From Actinomycetes bacterium (lineage in GTDB: Bacteria; Actinomycetota; Acidimicrobiia; Acidimicrobiales; Palsa-688): a stretch of 51,760 nt of DNA. Below, piece by piece: positions 40,638 through 49,894 of the stretch. The position numbers and the translations under genes were made by a program. The notes under the pieces are model-generated. The model saw nothing but the letters and a program-made list of their open reading frames with translations. It did no database searches and had not been told where the DNA came from. How positions within the stretch are numbered: position 1 is the first letter of the stretch; every line of letters starts with the position of its first letter. The stretch spans positions 1-51,760 of the forward strand of contig JAJYMB010000035.1 of assembly GCA_021787365.1 (NCBI GenBank). Direction: 5' to 3'.

Positions 40638-42224
40638 ATGTCAGACCAGCAGGCCAGCGTCCCTTCCCCACTAGACGACGGCGTCCGCGCCCGCGAGGAC
40701 CTTCGCAGCGCCGCCATGCGGCCGGTGCTCGAGAGGCAACGGTGGTGGTGGCCGGCCGTGGTCGTGCTCGGGGCGGTCGTCGTCTTGGGCGTGGTCGCCT
40801 GGGCGGTCCAGCTCGCGGACGGCCTCGGCGTCGCCGGCTACAACGACCAGGCGTTCTGGGCGGTCTACGAGGCCGACCTCGTCGCCTTCATCGGGGTGAG
40901 CTACGGCGGGGCGGTCGTCTCGGCCGTCCTGCGGCTCACGAAGGCCACCTGGCGTGCCCCGCTCACCCGCATCGCCGAGGCGACCGCGCTCGTCACCCTG
41001 CCGGTCGGGATGCTCTTCATCGTCCCCCACCTCGGCAGCCCGCAGCGCATCTGGGAGCTCGCCTGGCCGCCGTATTGGAACCTGTCCTCGCCGATCTTGT
41101 GGGACTTCTTCGCGGTGAGCACCTACCTGCTGGCGACGGCGGTCTTCTTCTACCTGCCGCTCATCGCCGACCTGCCGGTCGCCGCCGAGCGCCTGGCCGG
41201 GCGGCCCGGGCTGCGCGCCCGGTGCTGCCGCCTGCTCTACCGGGCCCTCGGGGGCGCCCACGAGGTGAGCGTGCCCCGACGCCGGCTCATCGAGGGCTCG
41301 ATCGGCCTCGTCGCGATCATGGTGATCCCGATGGCGGTGTCGGTGCACTCGGTGCTGTCCTTCGCTTTCGCCTCCTCGTCGCGCCCGGGCTACCTGGAGA
41401 CGATCTTCCCCGTCTACTTCGTGGTCGCCGCGCTCTACTCGGGCATCGCGCTGGTCGTTTTGACCGTGGCGGCGGCCCGGCGCCTGTTCCACCTCGAGGC
41501 TTTCATCCACCCCCGCCACTTCGTCCGCCTCGGGTTCCTCCTCGTCGCTTTCGGCGCCGCTTACCTTTACCTCACCTTCACCGAGTACCTCATCGACGGG
41601 TACTCGGGGACCTCGGGCCTCGCCGCCTGGGTGCGCCAGGACCTCACCGGCCGCTACTGGGTGCCGTTCTGGTTCTACTTCGTCGCCGCCGGCGTCGTGC
41701 CCCTCGTGATCATGATGGTGCGGCGGGCCCGCACGATGGGCGGCGTCGTCACGGCAGCGGGCCTTGTGGTCGGTGCTTTGTGGGTGAAGCGCCTCGTTAT
41801 CGTCATCCCGCCCGCCACCGAGCCCCTCGTGCGCTCCCCCCTCGCCGCGAGCGGCGTGCTCACCGGGGACTGGGGGACTTACCATTTCACCTGGGTGCCC
41901 ATCTCGATAACGCTGGCAGCCACCGCGGCGGTCCCGCTCCTCCTCCTCGTCCTGTTCCGCTTCGTGCCCATCCTGCCGATCGCCGAGATGGAAGAACTCG
42001 AGTCCTACGAGGAGGAACTGGCCGAGGCCGTCGAGATCACTGCCAGGACTCCGCAGCCCTCCCCCCGCGGGGCCGCCAGCCGCCCCCTCATCCCGCCTGC
42101 CTCGGCGTGCGCACCGGCCACCTTGACCACTGCCACGACGCCGCCCGGCCGGCTTGGCTCCCCACCCGGAGACGTCGGCGGGCTGGCACCGGGGCGGGGC
42201 GTCGCCTTTGGGTGGCCACGGTGA
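40638..42224 (+). CDS. NrfD/PsrC/ActC-like integral membrane quinone-interacting subunit
   Basis: A 528-residue protein with about ten transmembrane helices. The segment MAVSVHSVLSFAFASSSRPGYLETIFPVYFVVAALYSGIA matches the ActC/ActF H-x-V-x-S-x-x-F-A...T-I-F-x-x-Y-F-V pattern. Other marks are FWAVYEADLVAFIGVSYGGAVVSAVLRLTKATWR and FHLEAFIHPRHF. It should bind quinone and exchange electrons with the ferredoxin subunit. The last 70 residues form a Pro/Thr/Ala-rich cytoplasmic tail. The ATG at 40638 is fixed by GAAAGGACC; it lies 93 bases after the ferredoxin gene, the only loose junction in the operon. Confidence 0.9.
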   Translation: MSDQQASVPSPLDDGVRAREDLRSAAMRPVLERQRWWWPAVVVLGAVVVLGVVAWAVQLADGLGVAGYNDQAFWAVYEADLVAFIGVSYGGAVVSAVLRLTKATWRAPLTRIAEATALVTLPVGMLFIVPHLGSPQRIWELAWPPYWNLSSPILWDFFAVSTYLLATAVFFYLPLIADLPVAAERLAGRPGLRARCCRLLYRALGGAHEVSVPRRRLIEGSIGLVAIMVIPMAVSVHSVLSFAFASSSRPGYLETIFPVYFVVAALYSGIALVVLTVAAARRLFHLEAFIHPRHFVRLGFLLVAFGAAYLYLTFTEYLIDGYSGTSGLAAWVRQDLTGRYWVPFWFYFVAAGVVPLVIMMVRRARTMGGVVTAAGLVVGALWVKRLVIVIPPATEPLVRSPLAASGVLTGDWGTYHFTWVPISITLAATAAVPLLLLVLFRFVPILPIAEMEELESYEEELAEAVEITARTPQPSPRGAASRPLIPPASACAPATLTTATTPPGRLGSPPGDVGGLAPGRGVAFGWPR

Positions 42225-42832
42225 GCGGGACGGGCCGCTGGTTGGCCCCCCTTCTGCGGACCACCGTCTGGGCCCTGCTTGCCGCGCTGGTGCTCGCCGG
42301 AGTGCTCGTGGTCCCCAGCCCCCGCCCGGCCGCGGCCGTCGCCCCGGCACCCCGGCTCACCCTGCGCGCCCGTGAGGCCCAGGGGCAGTCCCCCGAGGTC
42401 GACCTGGTCGCCCGTCTCGCCTCGCCCAGCGGCCCGAGCGCAGCCGCGCGCCGGGCGCTCGGAGGGGTGACGGTCACTTTTGCCATCCACCTCGACGAGT
42501 TTGCCGGGGCGCCACTGCTCACGCTCGGCTCGGCGACGACCAACGCCGCAGGCGAGGCCAGCCTCGCCTACGCCCCGACCTTCAGCGGGCGCCAGGCCCT
42601 CGTCGCCACCGCCACCGACGCCGCCGGCGCCACGGTCGCCACCGCCACGACCACCTACCTCGCGACTGCGGCAACGCACCCTCTTGCCGGGAGAGCCGAG
42701 GCGGCCCGGCCAGACGGAATGATCGGCAGGGTGGTCGTCGCCGTCCTGCTAGCTCTCGTGGCGCTGCTGTGGGTCATCCTCGTCGCCGTCGTCGTGCGGG
42801 TGCAGCGTCGCCCCGGAGCGAGCCTCCCGTAG
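42221..42832 (+). CDS. Membrane-anchored Ig-like secreted protein of the respiratory operon
   Basis: A 203-residue protein with a signal peptide (VWALLAALVLAGVLVVPSPRPAAA), one Ig-like beta-sandwich (about 45-160; VTVTFAIHLDEFAGAPLLTLGSATTNAAGEASLAYAPTFSGRQALVATATD) and a C-terminal membrane helix (VVVAVLLALVALLWVILVAVVV) with a basic end. Topology is type I with the domain outside. GTGA overlap with the NrfD-like gene makes it part of the operon. Role unknown; possibly an assembly or docking subunit. Confidence 0.8.
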   Translation: MSGTGRWLAPLLRTTVWALLAALVLAGVLVVPSPRPAAAVAPAPRLTLRAREAQGQSPEVDLVARLASPSGPSAAARRALGGVTVTFAIHLDEFAGAPLLTLGSATTNAAGEASLAYAPTFSGRQALVATATDAAGATVATATTTYLATAATHPLAGRAEAARPDGMIGRVVVAVLLALVALLWVILVAVVVRVQRRPGASLP

Positions 42833-42926
42833 AGCGCACCCGTGCGCGACCGGGACCTACTCCCTGTCCCTCCTGTTCAGTGCGTGTTCGTCCCAAAAGA
42901 GGGCAAAAAAGGGGGCTCCTGGCCGC

Positions 42927-43571
42927 TCACCAGCCGCCGGAACTGCCACTAGTAGAGCCGGCCTTGCTGGTCCCGCCCGACTTGGTCCCGTAACTCGACG
43001 TCGTCCCGGCACCTGGCTTCGCGGTGGCACCCTTGGCCGGCATGATCAAGTTGGAGACGTGGAGCATGCCCCAGGTGCCCCCGAATGCCACGATCCCTTC
43101 ACCGGTTATCTGGCCAGGCTTTGTGTCCTTCACGAAGGTGTACAGCGGGTAGCCGTCGAAGGTGAGCTGCTTGGTGTTGCCATGCTGGCTCGTGAACCCG
43201 ATCGTACCCTCGACGCCCGCCCCCAGGGAGACCGTCTTGACGCTGGCCGTGGCGGGCACCAGGACTGGTGGCCAAAACTTCCAGCAGGTGGCTTTGCACG
43301 TCACCTTGCCGCCGCCTTCGGAGGAAAGACTGTAGAGCGTGAAGCCCTGGCGGTTGGCCAGAACTTGCCCGTACCCCCGGGCCGTGTGGGTTGTCAAGAC
43401 GACGCCGCTGCCGGCTGCATAGCTGGCCGCGGGCACCGCCGCCAGGATCCCGACAGCCAGGGCGGCTACCGCCGGGACAGCCAAGGCGCGGCCACGCAGG
43501 CGCCGGCGCCCGTCGCGATGTCGCCGGACGGGCGCATCGTTGCCTGGTACCTTCGTTGTCTGTTCCGTCAT
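42927..43571 (-). CDS. Secreted COG4315/Lipoprotein_15-type repeat protein
   Basis: A 214-residue exported protein. The signal peptide (RGRALAVPAVAALAVGILAAVPAASYA) has no lipobox cysteine. Two copies of the family repeat follow, with VLANRQGFTLYSLSSEGGGKVTCKATCWKFWPP and LTFDGYPLYTFVKDTKPGQITGEGI, showing the usual Y-x-(F/W/Y)-x-x-D-like pattern and a disulfide-ready cysteine pair. The tail is Gly/Ser/Thr-rich. The ATG is set by AGGAGG 5 bases upstream. It converges on the respiratory operon. Family function is unknown. Confidence 0.85.
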   Translation of the reverse strand: MTEQTTKVPGNDAPVRRHRDGRRRLRGRALAVPAVAALAVGILAAVPAASYAAGSGVVLTTHTARGYGQVLANRQGFTLYSLSSEGGGKVTCKATCWKFWPPVLVPATASVKTVSLGAGVEGTIGFTSQHGNTKQLTFDGYPLYTFVKDTKPGQITGEGIVAFGGTWGMLHVSNLIMPAKGATAKPGAGTTSSYGTKSGGTSKAGSTSGSSGGW

Positions 43572-44125
43572 ATTGCCTCCTGTCGTCGTAACTGCGCGGT
43601 GCACGGGCCTAGTTGCCGCGGGGTTGGGCGCACTGCCTCGACCCGTCGGCTCCAGGGACCCATAAGGCAATACGACCGAGGACGCCGCAAGGATTCCGTG
43701 CCAGAGCGCGGGCCGGCGGGGGTTCCAAGCCCAGTGCGGTTTTGGACACCCGTTGCTCGAGCGGCCCCTTGGCTGCTGAGGCGACGCGGTTGGAAACCCT
43801 GGGGTGCTCAGTGTCGCTATTACGACTGGGGTCGCTAATTTAGCTCGGGGTTATCACGGGTAGTCCGGCCGTTGTTTATTGCCGTTTATCGGGAAAGGGA
43901 ACGAGGTAAGCAGGTCCGCCTGTGTAGCCGAGGCTCCTGGGGGGGCCGCCAGCAGACGCCTGCAATAGCCTGCAATGGCGCGGCGAGCCCGCCCGTCGTC
44001 CATGACCCGCCGGCGGACGGTTGCAAAGACCGTGGGTGCGCCGTGGGTGCGCGCAACAGTGAGGCTCGGTGGTGGCCGCTACTAATAAGGGCCGGCCAAC
44101 GGGACCAAGAAAGGAGCAGCAATTG
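43572..44125. other. Divergent intergenic region, no gene seen
   Basis: A 554-base gap between two divergent secreted-protein genes. It ends on each side in a good ribosome-binding site (AGGAGG to the left, AAGGAG to the right) and must hold both promoters. Short direct repeats are visible (CGTGGGTGCG at 44031 and 44042; GCCTGCAAT twice near 43960). I found no riboswitch pattern that I could defend. Confidence 0.5.
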
Positions 44126-45367
44126 ATGGGGCGCAGGTGGTCGAGAGGTACGGGACCAATGGCGGGCCGGGCCTGGTTGCAGGGCCTCGCGGCGGCACTT
44201 TCCTCAACCGCCCTGGCAGGGGTGGCGCTCGCCAGTCTGGCTGGCACAGCCGCGGCATCGGCGCCGGGTAACGTCTTCGTTTCCCCGTCGGGCAAGGCCA
44301 CAGCCGGGGGGACGTCCTGCGCCACCGCCCGCTATATGTCCATAGAAGCGGCCATAAAAGCTGCTGCGCCTGGCTCCACGGTCGTGGCCTGCCCGGGGAC
44401 CTACCGTGGCCAGGTCACCGTCATAAAGCCGTTGACGCTTCTCGGCGTGGGGGCGACGATCGACGCTGCCGGTTCCGACAACGGCATAACTGTGCCGGTG
44501 CCGCACACGACGGTAGAGGGCTTCACGGTCGAAGGAGCGATCGGTGAGGGGATCCTGGTGGTCGGCAGGCCCGGCGCCCCGGTCGCGGATGTCACGGTGA
44601 GCGGCAACGTGGTGGAAGGCAACGACCTCGGCAACCCGACCGGCCGGCCGATCAGCTCCTCCCACTATCGCGAGTGCAACGCTTCGGGCAAGGTCCCGGG
44701 CGACTGCGGAGAGGGCATCCACCTGATGGTCGCGGTGGGCTCGGTGGTGTCGGGCAACCTGGTCGAGGACAACTCGGGCGGCATCCTCGTCACCGACGAG
44801 TTCGGGCCGTCCGACCACAACGTGATCGAGTACAACATTGTGAGGGACAACGTGCTCGACTGCGGGATAACCATGCCGAGCCACTCGACCACGGCGTTCG
44901 TCAAGGGCAAGCTGGTCCCCGCGGCCGGCGGGGTCTACGACAACGTCGTAGAGCACAACACCGTGATCGGCAACGGCACGAGGGGGCAGGGGGCCGGGGT
45001 ACTGCTTGCCGTCGCGCTGCCTGGGGGTGCGGATTACAACAACACGGTCGAGGACAACACGATCGAAGGCAACGGCCAGAGCGGCGTGACCGTCCACATG
45101 CACGCGCCTGGCCAGTACCTGGACGGCAACGTGGTCGAGGGCAACGCGATCGGCGTGAACGACCTCACAGGCGACCACGACTTCAGCCCTCCCGACCTTG
45201 TCACGACCGGCGTGCTGGTAGGTTCCATCGGCCCCTTGACAATCGCCGTCCGGGGCAACACCATCTCTGGTGACACTTACGGGATCTGGTACTCGGCACC
45301 GGTCAACGTGCTCGGGGCGACGACCAACTCCTTCCGGGGAGTGCAAACCGCCGTGCACAAGGTCTAG
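44126..45367 (+). CDS. Secreted right-handed parallel beta-helix protein
   Basis: A 413-residue exported protein. Signal peptide (AALSSTALAGVALASLAGTAAA), then GNVFVSPSGKATAGGTSCATARYMSIEAAIKAAAPGSTVVACPGTYRGQVTV, the usual N-terminal cap of NosD/pectate-lyase-like beta-helices. Many rungs with G-N-x-V-x-x-N and N-x-I-x-G-N patterns follow to the end. It probably binds or cuts a polysaccharide at the cell surface; no lyase catalytic set can be picked out. AAGGAG lies 9 bases before the ATG. Confidence 0.85.
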   Translation: MGRRWSRGTGPMAGRAWLQGLAAALSSTALAGVALASLAGTAAASAPGNVFVSPSGKATAGGTSCATARYMSIEAAIKAAAPGSTVVACPGTYRGQVTVIKPLTLLGVGATIDAAGSDNGITVPVPHTTVEGFTVEGAIGEGILVVGRPGAPVADVTVSGNVVEGNDLGNPTGRPISSSHYRECNASGKVPGDCGEGIHLMVAVGSVVSGNLVEDNSGGILVTDEFGPSDHNVIEYNIVRDNVLDCGITMPSHSTTAFVKGKLVPAAGGVYDNVVEHNTVIGNGTRGQGAGVLLAVALPGGADYNNTVEDNTIEGNGQSGVTVHMHAPGQYLDGNVVEGNAIGVNDLTGDHDFSPPDLVTTGVLVGSIGPLTIAVRGNTISGDTYGIWYSAPVNVLGATTNSFRGVQTAVHKV

Positions 45368-45554
45368 CCGTGCGCAAGGTCTAGGAGCACCATATTGCAG
45401 TGAGGGAGGTGCACGGGTGCTGCTCACGGCACCAAGGTGCTGGTCGGGGCACGGCAGAGCTGGCTGGGCCAGGTGCCGGCACGCAGCCGGGCCATGAAGG
45501 ATGAGGGAGACTGACCTGACTATGAGGGCAAACTATGGGGGAGGTAGCTAGGCC

Positions 45555-46208
45555 ATGGCAGACGTCGCACAAAAGCCTGGGGCCGTGACGCTCGAGGAGG
45601 CGGGACCTCGCTTCGCCAGGTCGGTCCACGCCGGGGCACCGGACGTGCCGGTGCCTCGTGACTTCCAGATCATCCCGCTGCGCGCGCTGCCCGTCGTGGC
45701 CGCGGTACTGGCCGGGCTGGTGGTGGCGATAGCGGCCAACAAACTGTGGGCCATCGACTTCTTCCACGTCGTCGGCGGGGGTATATGGACAACCCTCGAC
45801 CTGTTCCTCGGCTTCGTGCTCGGCCCTATCCTGGGCCGCCTGTCGGTGCCGGCACGCATCGAGCTGACGACGAGGCTCATGCCCAAGCTCATACTCATAA
45901 TGCCGACGGTGGTGCTGTGCACGCTCGCCAGCGGGTTCCAGCTCGCCCGGTACGTCGGCTACCTTTCCAGCACGTACCCCTACCACGGGTGGGTCGTCGC
46001 CTCGTTCGTGGTCGTGGCCATCATGGCCGTCATCGCCCTCGGGCTGCTAGAGCCAGCCAACCTTGCCGTCTTGTTCGAGCTCAAAAAGCCCCGGCCCAAC
46101 GGCGAGGTGATCGGGCGTCTGATGCGCCGTTTCATCGCTACTGCCGGCATCACGGGGGCCATGCAAGTGGCGACGCTCGTGATAATGACGAGGCTGGCGA
46201 CGTCATGA
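45555..46208 (+). CDS. Conserved integral membrane protein, five helices
   Basis: A 217-residue protein with five hydrophobic helices. The pattern AIDFFHVVGGGIWTTLDLFLGFVLGPILGRL, with His and a G-G-x-W motif at a helix end, recurs in uncharacterised membrane proteins related in look to CopD/DUF2269 types and could ligate haem. GGAGGT precedes the ATG by 8 bases. It overlaps the next gene by 4 bases (ATGA). Function not assigned. Confidence 0.75.
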   Translation: MADVAQKPGAVTLEEAGPRFARSVHAGAPDVPVPRDFQIIPLRALPVVAAVLAGLVVAIAANKLWAIDFFHVVGGGIWTTLDLFLGFVLGPILGRLSVPARIELTTRLMPKLILIMPTVVLCTLASGFQLARYVGYLSSTYPYHGWVVASFVVVAIMAVIALGLLEPANLAVLFELKKPRPNGEVIGRLMRRFIATAGITGAMQVATLVIMTRLATS

Positions 46209-46750
46209 CCCCTCCCGAGACCCCCGATGGCGGCAATGTCGGTACGGCCGGTGGCAGCGGCCTGTCGCCTGGTGACGGCCCCCCGGGTGGGGAGAGCCGT
46301 TATGCCCGGCCACAAGGGGTGGCGGGGGCGACGGCCCGGGGGGGCGACCGGCTCCCCCCGGTCACCGAGCTGGTGGTCGCATCCCTGGCGTTGATGCTGA
46401 CGGGAGGCGTGCTCATGGCCGCCCACCTCCCCGACCGTCCTCCGCTCGGGCCGCCCATCGGGTTGCTGGCCGCGGGCGCCGTGCTCACCACGGTGGCCGT
46501 CGTGGCCCTGAGCCGGGCCCGTCCCTTCGCGTGGGGGGCGTTCTTCCTCGTGGTGCGGTGGGCGTTGCTCGCCTATGCGGTCATCGCCGGCATGCTCATG
46601 TTCGTCTTCGTCAAGGACGGCACGTCTGGCGCGACCCTGGCAGTGCTCGTCGCGACCTTGGTCGTGTTCGCGGTCGACGTGCCCACGGTGATGGCCTTCA
46701 CCGTCGCTCGCTACCAGGGGGAAGGCCCTGCCGAGGATGCCGGGGGCTGA
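46205..46750 (+). CDS. Small integral membrane protein, partner of the preceding gene
   Basis: A 181-residue protein: a Gly/Pro-rich cytoplasmic N-terminus of about 55 residues, then four hydrophobic helices (ELVVASLALMLTGGVLMAAHL; IGLLAAGAVLTTVAVVAL; FFLVVRWALLAYAVIAGMLMFVFV; LAVLVATLVVFAVDVPTVMAFTVA). The ATGA overlap with the preceding membrane gene suggests the two act together. No family recognised. Confidence 0.7.
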   Translation: MTPPETPDGGNVGTAGGSGLSPGDGPPGGESRYARPQGVAGATARGGDRLPPVTELVVASLALMLTGGVLMAAHLPDRPPLGPPIGLLAAGAVLTTVAVVALSRARPFAWGAFFLVVRWALLAYAVIAGMLMFVFVKDGTSGATLAVLVATLVVFAVDVPTVMAFTVARYQGEGPAEDAGG

Positions 46751-46795
46751 GGCGGGCCCGGCCGGCGAGGGTGCACTGGTCCGTCGCTGGTCGTT

Positions 46796-49700
46796 TCATG
46801 TCGAGCGGCCCTCACCAGCCAGCTCGGCCTCCGCCCCCAGGAGCGCCGCCGAGGCGGCGAGCCCAAGGTGTTCTGCCCACGACTTTGCCTGGCGCAGCAC
46901 CTCCAGCGCAGCCCCGCTCCTGCCGGCGCCTTGGAGGAGCCTGGCCAGCATGAGGTACCTTGCCTCGTCGGCCGGGTCGGCCATGATGGCGAGGCGCAGG
47001 CACTCCTCCGCGGCAGGGGGGTCGGTCTTCTGGGCGGCCGCTGCCCAAGCGTCGAGCAGGCGCAACCTAAGGGCGCCCAGCCGGCGGCGCGGCCATTCTG
47101 ACCAGGGCGCGTACGGGTCGGTAGGCAGGAGATCGCCTTTATAGAGCGCCTCCGCGGCGCGGGCAGCGGCTGACCCTGCGCTGTAGTCGGCGTCCGCGAA
47201 CAGGCTAAGCGCTTCGCGGGCGGTGGTTTCGAAGGTCGCCGAGTCGAGGTCAACCCCCTCGGCGAGGGCTATGAGGTCGCCCCGGCGTTCTAGCAAAGGC
47301 CCTCCCGTGCTCACGAGCTTCGCCAGGACGTTACGCAGCCGGCGCCGGCCGAGCCCGGGGCTCACCTCCGGCCAGAGCGCTTCGATGACTTCTTCGACGT
47401 GTGCCGAACCGCCGTGGCAGGCGACCAGCTTCAATAGGTTGGCGACCTGAGGGGGGAGCTTCACGGTCTCCGCGTAGCGGGTGACCCGGTAGCGGCCGAG
47501 CACCTGCACCCCAGCCCAGGTATGCCGAGCTCTGGCGAGTGGTGAGGAGCCGGGGCTGGCCGCAGCCGTCCTGACGAGGCTCGCGTCCGCGATCTCCAGG
47601 GCCACCGAGGCGGCCAGGCCGGCTCCCTGGCGCTCCAGGTGGCCAGCCCTGGGGCCCAGGGCGGCCTCCGCGGGGCGCATGGCCTGCTCCAGGCGGCCCG
47701 CCCAGGCGCCGGGCAGGTGCGTCTCGAGGCGGGCGCAGACGGCCTTGCCCAAGCCGGCCAGCTCGAGGGACAACCCGGGGTCCTGGTCCGCCAGACAGGC
47801 CGCCAGCACGAGGATGCTGAACGCCAGGTTGCGCTGGTCACCCAGATGGTCGAAAGTGCCGGCTGCCTCCCTGGCGTCCCTGGCAGCGCCCGACCAGGAG
47901 CCCACGTAATACCTCGCGATGGCGCGGTGCAGGAGGCATATCGCCTGGCCGTGGAGGTCACCCACGGCGGCTTGCACCACGAGGGCCGTTTCCAGCAGGG
48001 CGAGAGCGTCCGCCAGCCTTCCCTCTTCGATGGCGGCGAGGGCGAGGTTCGCCCTGACTGCGGCCGCCTCGCCAGGGCACCGCGCTGCCTCGAGCTCCAC
48101 GAGGCTCATTTCGAAGGCGCTCATGCTTCCCTGCACGTCGCCTGCGAACAGTTTCGCCAGGCCGAGGTGGTTGTGCAGCCGACCGGTCATCGCCAAGCCA
48201 CCATGCTGCTCGCTTTTCACCAAGGCAAGGGCTTCCGTAAAAGCGGGGACGGCGACGGCCAGGTCGCCCTGCCGCCACGCCAGCATCCCCAGGCCGTCCA
48301 GCAGCTGCGCTCTCAGTAGTGCATCGCCCAGCGCGAGGGTGGCACCGAGGCAACGGTCGAGCCAGGCGCGGCCCTCCGAGAGCCGGCCCCGGAGCTCCCA
48401 GAAGCGCCAGAGCCTCTCCGCGAGCCGTGCCGCCTGCTCGGCGAGCCCGTGCTGGAGGGCGTGCTCCATGCAGGAGCACAGGTTGGGGTGCTCTGCCGCC
48501 ATCCGGTCGAGCAGCCCGTCCCGGTGCACCCCGCTGACAAGCGCCTCGGTCGCGCCGGTCACGATCTCCAGGGAAGCTTGCAGTACACGCCCCATCAGGC
48601 CATCGAGGTCTCCACGGCGGCGGAGGTCTCCCAGCACGTGGTGACGCACGATGGGAGGCAGTCGGTACCGGCCCGTCCCGTGGTCGACCTCGAAGTCGAC
48701 CAGGCAGCTCGCGACCGCTCCGACCATGGCCTCCACGACTGCGTCCTGGTCCGACCTCGCGGTCCCCTTGGCCAGCCGGTCGATGTCGGCGCCGGCCGGC
48801 AGGACCGCCAGCTGGTCCACGAGCTGGCGTTGCAGCGGGCCGAGGCGGCCCAAGCAGCGGTCGAGGGACGCGACGAGCCGTGCGCGTTGCGGTTCGTACC
48901 CATGCCCGCAGCGGAGGCAATGGCTCCCTTGGCCCAGCCGGCCGGCGAGCGGCTCCAGGCCCTCGGTCGCCACCATCCGCCCGACGACCTCGAGGCCGAG
49001 GGGCAGTCCCCCGACGTGACGGCACAGGCGGGCGACTGTCGCCGCGGTAGCGTCGTCTTCGACCCGGAAAGCCGGCCGCGCGGGAGCCCCGGCTGCCGCG
49101 AGAAGGAGCTGTGGCCCCTCGTACCGCAAGAGCTCGTCAGGGCTGAGGTGCTCCTGCTCCGGTACCGCCAGGGGGTGTAGGCGCAGGACGTGCTCCCCGG
49201 CAAGGCGCAGCGGCCACTGGCTCGTGGCGAGCAGGCAGAGGTGCCGGGACGTGTCGATGAGACGCCCGAGGAGCTGGAGCGCTTCGGGGCCGAGGGCATC
49301 GCAGGAGTCGAGCACAACAAGTGCCTCGGATAGTTGGAAAACCCGCAGCAGTTCCCTGGCCATGGCGGTTCCTTCAGTACCTGCGCCTGGCCGGACGGCT
49401 GTTCGGCTGCCCGGGCCGCCACTGAGCTCTCGACTGTCGGTCCTGGGCGAGGCCATGTTGGCGCGGAGCGGGACGGGACCCGTGCCGACAAAGCAGCCGG
49501 TGCTGTCGATGGGGTCGTAGGTTGCACAGGCGCTTGCCAGCAGCGCCCGCGTCAGCTGCCCGGGCCCGGAGCAGCCTTCGAGGCCGAGCGAGACGACCTG
49601 GTGCCGTCCCGGGGTTGGTGACTGCCGCAGCAGTTCGCTCACCAACCTGGTCTTGCCGCTACCGGCCAGCCCGACCACAGAGACCAGGCGGGCCCTTTCG

Positions 49701-49894
49701 GCAAGGCGCGCAAGGTCTGCGATCTCGGCCCTACGACCGATGAACGGGGTCTCCAACGCGTAGGCGCCTTGGGACGCCGTCGGGGCCCGACGGGAGGCGT
49801 GCGGCCCGGGGGCGGGTGACGGCTCGCCTGCGGCCGTGGCACACGGAACGGTCGACAGCTCCCCGGGAGGGTTCCCTTCTGTCGGGAAACCCAT
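46796..49894 (-). CDS. Large ATPase/TPR transcriptional regulator with C-terminal SARP-type wHTH-BTAD
   Basis: A 1032-residue regulator. Residues about 48-400 form an AAA/NB-ARC-type ATPase: FIGRRAEIADLARL, P-loop GLAGSGKT (75-82) and a Walker-B-like EALVVLDSCDALG. TPR-like helical repeats follow (about 420-780). The C-terminus has a winged-helix DNA-binding domain (VQVLGRYRVTRYAETVKLPPQVANLLKLVACHGG...VIEALWPEVSPGLGRRRLRNVLAKL) and then a BTAD domain (FETTAREALSLFADADYSAGSAAARAAEALYKGDLLP...AAEECLRLAIMADPADEARYLMLARLLQGAG). SARP regulators usually carry wHTH-BTAD at the N-terminus, so the order is reversed. The ATG at 49894 is fixed by AAGGAGGTG; the frame runs over 400 codons further but is not protein-like. 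Confidence 0.87.
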   Translation of the reverse strand: MGFPTEGNPPGELSTVPCATAAGEPSPAPGPHASRRAPTASQGAYALETPFIGRRAEIADLARLAERARLVSVVGLAGSGKTRLVSELLRQSPTPGRHQVVSLGLEGCSGPGQLTRALLASACATYDPIDSTGCFVGTGPVPLRANMASPRTDSRELSGGPGSRTAVRPGAGTEGTAMARELLRVFQLSEALVVLDSCDALGPEALQLLGRLIDTSRHLCLLATSQWPLRLAGEHVLRLHPLAVPEQEHLSPDELLRYEGPQLLLAAAGAPARPAFRVEDDATAATVARLCRHVGGLPLGLEVVGRMVATEGLEPLAGRLGQGSHCLRCGHGYEPQRARLVASLDRCLGRLGPLQRQLVDQLAVLPAGADIDRLAKGTARSDQDAVVEAMVGAVASCLVDFEVDHGTGRYRLPPIVRHHVLGDLRRRGDLDGLMGRVLQASLEIVTGATEALVSGVHRDGLLDRMAAEHPNLCSCMEHALQHGLAEQAARLAERLWRFWELRGRLSEGRAWLDRCLGATLALGDALLRAQLLDGLGMLAWRQGDLAVAVPAFTEALALVKSEQHGGLAMTGRLHNHLGLAKLFAGDVQGSMSAFEMSLVELEAARCPGEAAAVRANLALAAIEEGRLADALALLETALVVQAAVGDLHGQAICLLHRAIARYYVGSWSGAARDAREAAGTFDHLGDQRNLAFSILVLAACLADQDPGLSLELAGLGKAVCARLETHLPGAWAGRLEQAMRPAEAALGPRAGHLERQGAGLAASVALEIADASLVRTAAASPGSSPLARARHTWAGVQVLGRYRVTRYAETVKLPPQVANLLKLVACHGGSAHVEEVIEALWPEVSPGLGRRRLRNVLAKLVSTGGPLLERRGDLIALAEGVDLDSATFETTAREALSLFADADYSAGSAAARAAEALYKGDLLPTDPYAPWSEWPRRRLGALRLRLLDAWAAAAQKTDPPAAEECLRLAIMADPADEARYLMLARLLQGAGRSGAALEVLRQAKSWAEHLGLAASAALLGAEAELAGEGRST

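Noticed and set aside
39896..42220. A long plus-strand frame across the ferredoxin and NrfD-like genes
   Set aside because: Only its last 203 codons (from 42221) are protein-like; the rest is a shadow in the wrong frame of two clear genes.
38971..42224. A bona fide cytochrome oxidase subunit II / alternative complex III operon
   Set aside because: No oxidase subunit I, no cytochrome c motif (C-x2-C-H) and no ActA/ActD/ActE partners are present, and the CuA motif lacks one histidine.
43572..44125. Riboswitch (c-di-AMP or c-di-GMP type) before the beta-helix gene
   Set aside because: I could not match the conserved core bases of either class; only short direct repeats and generic GC-rich pairing are visible.
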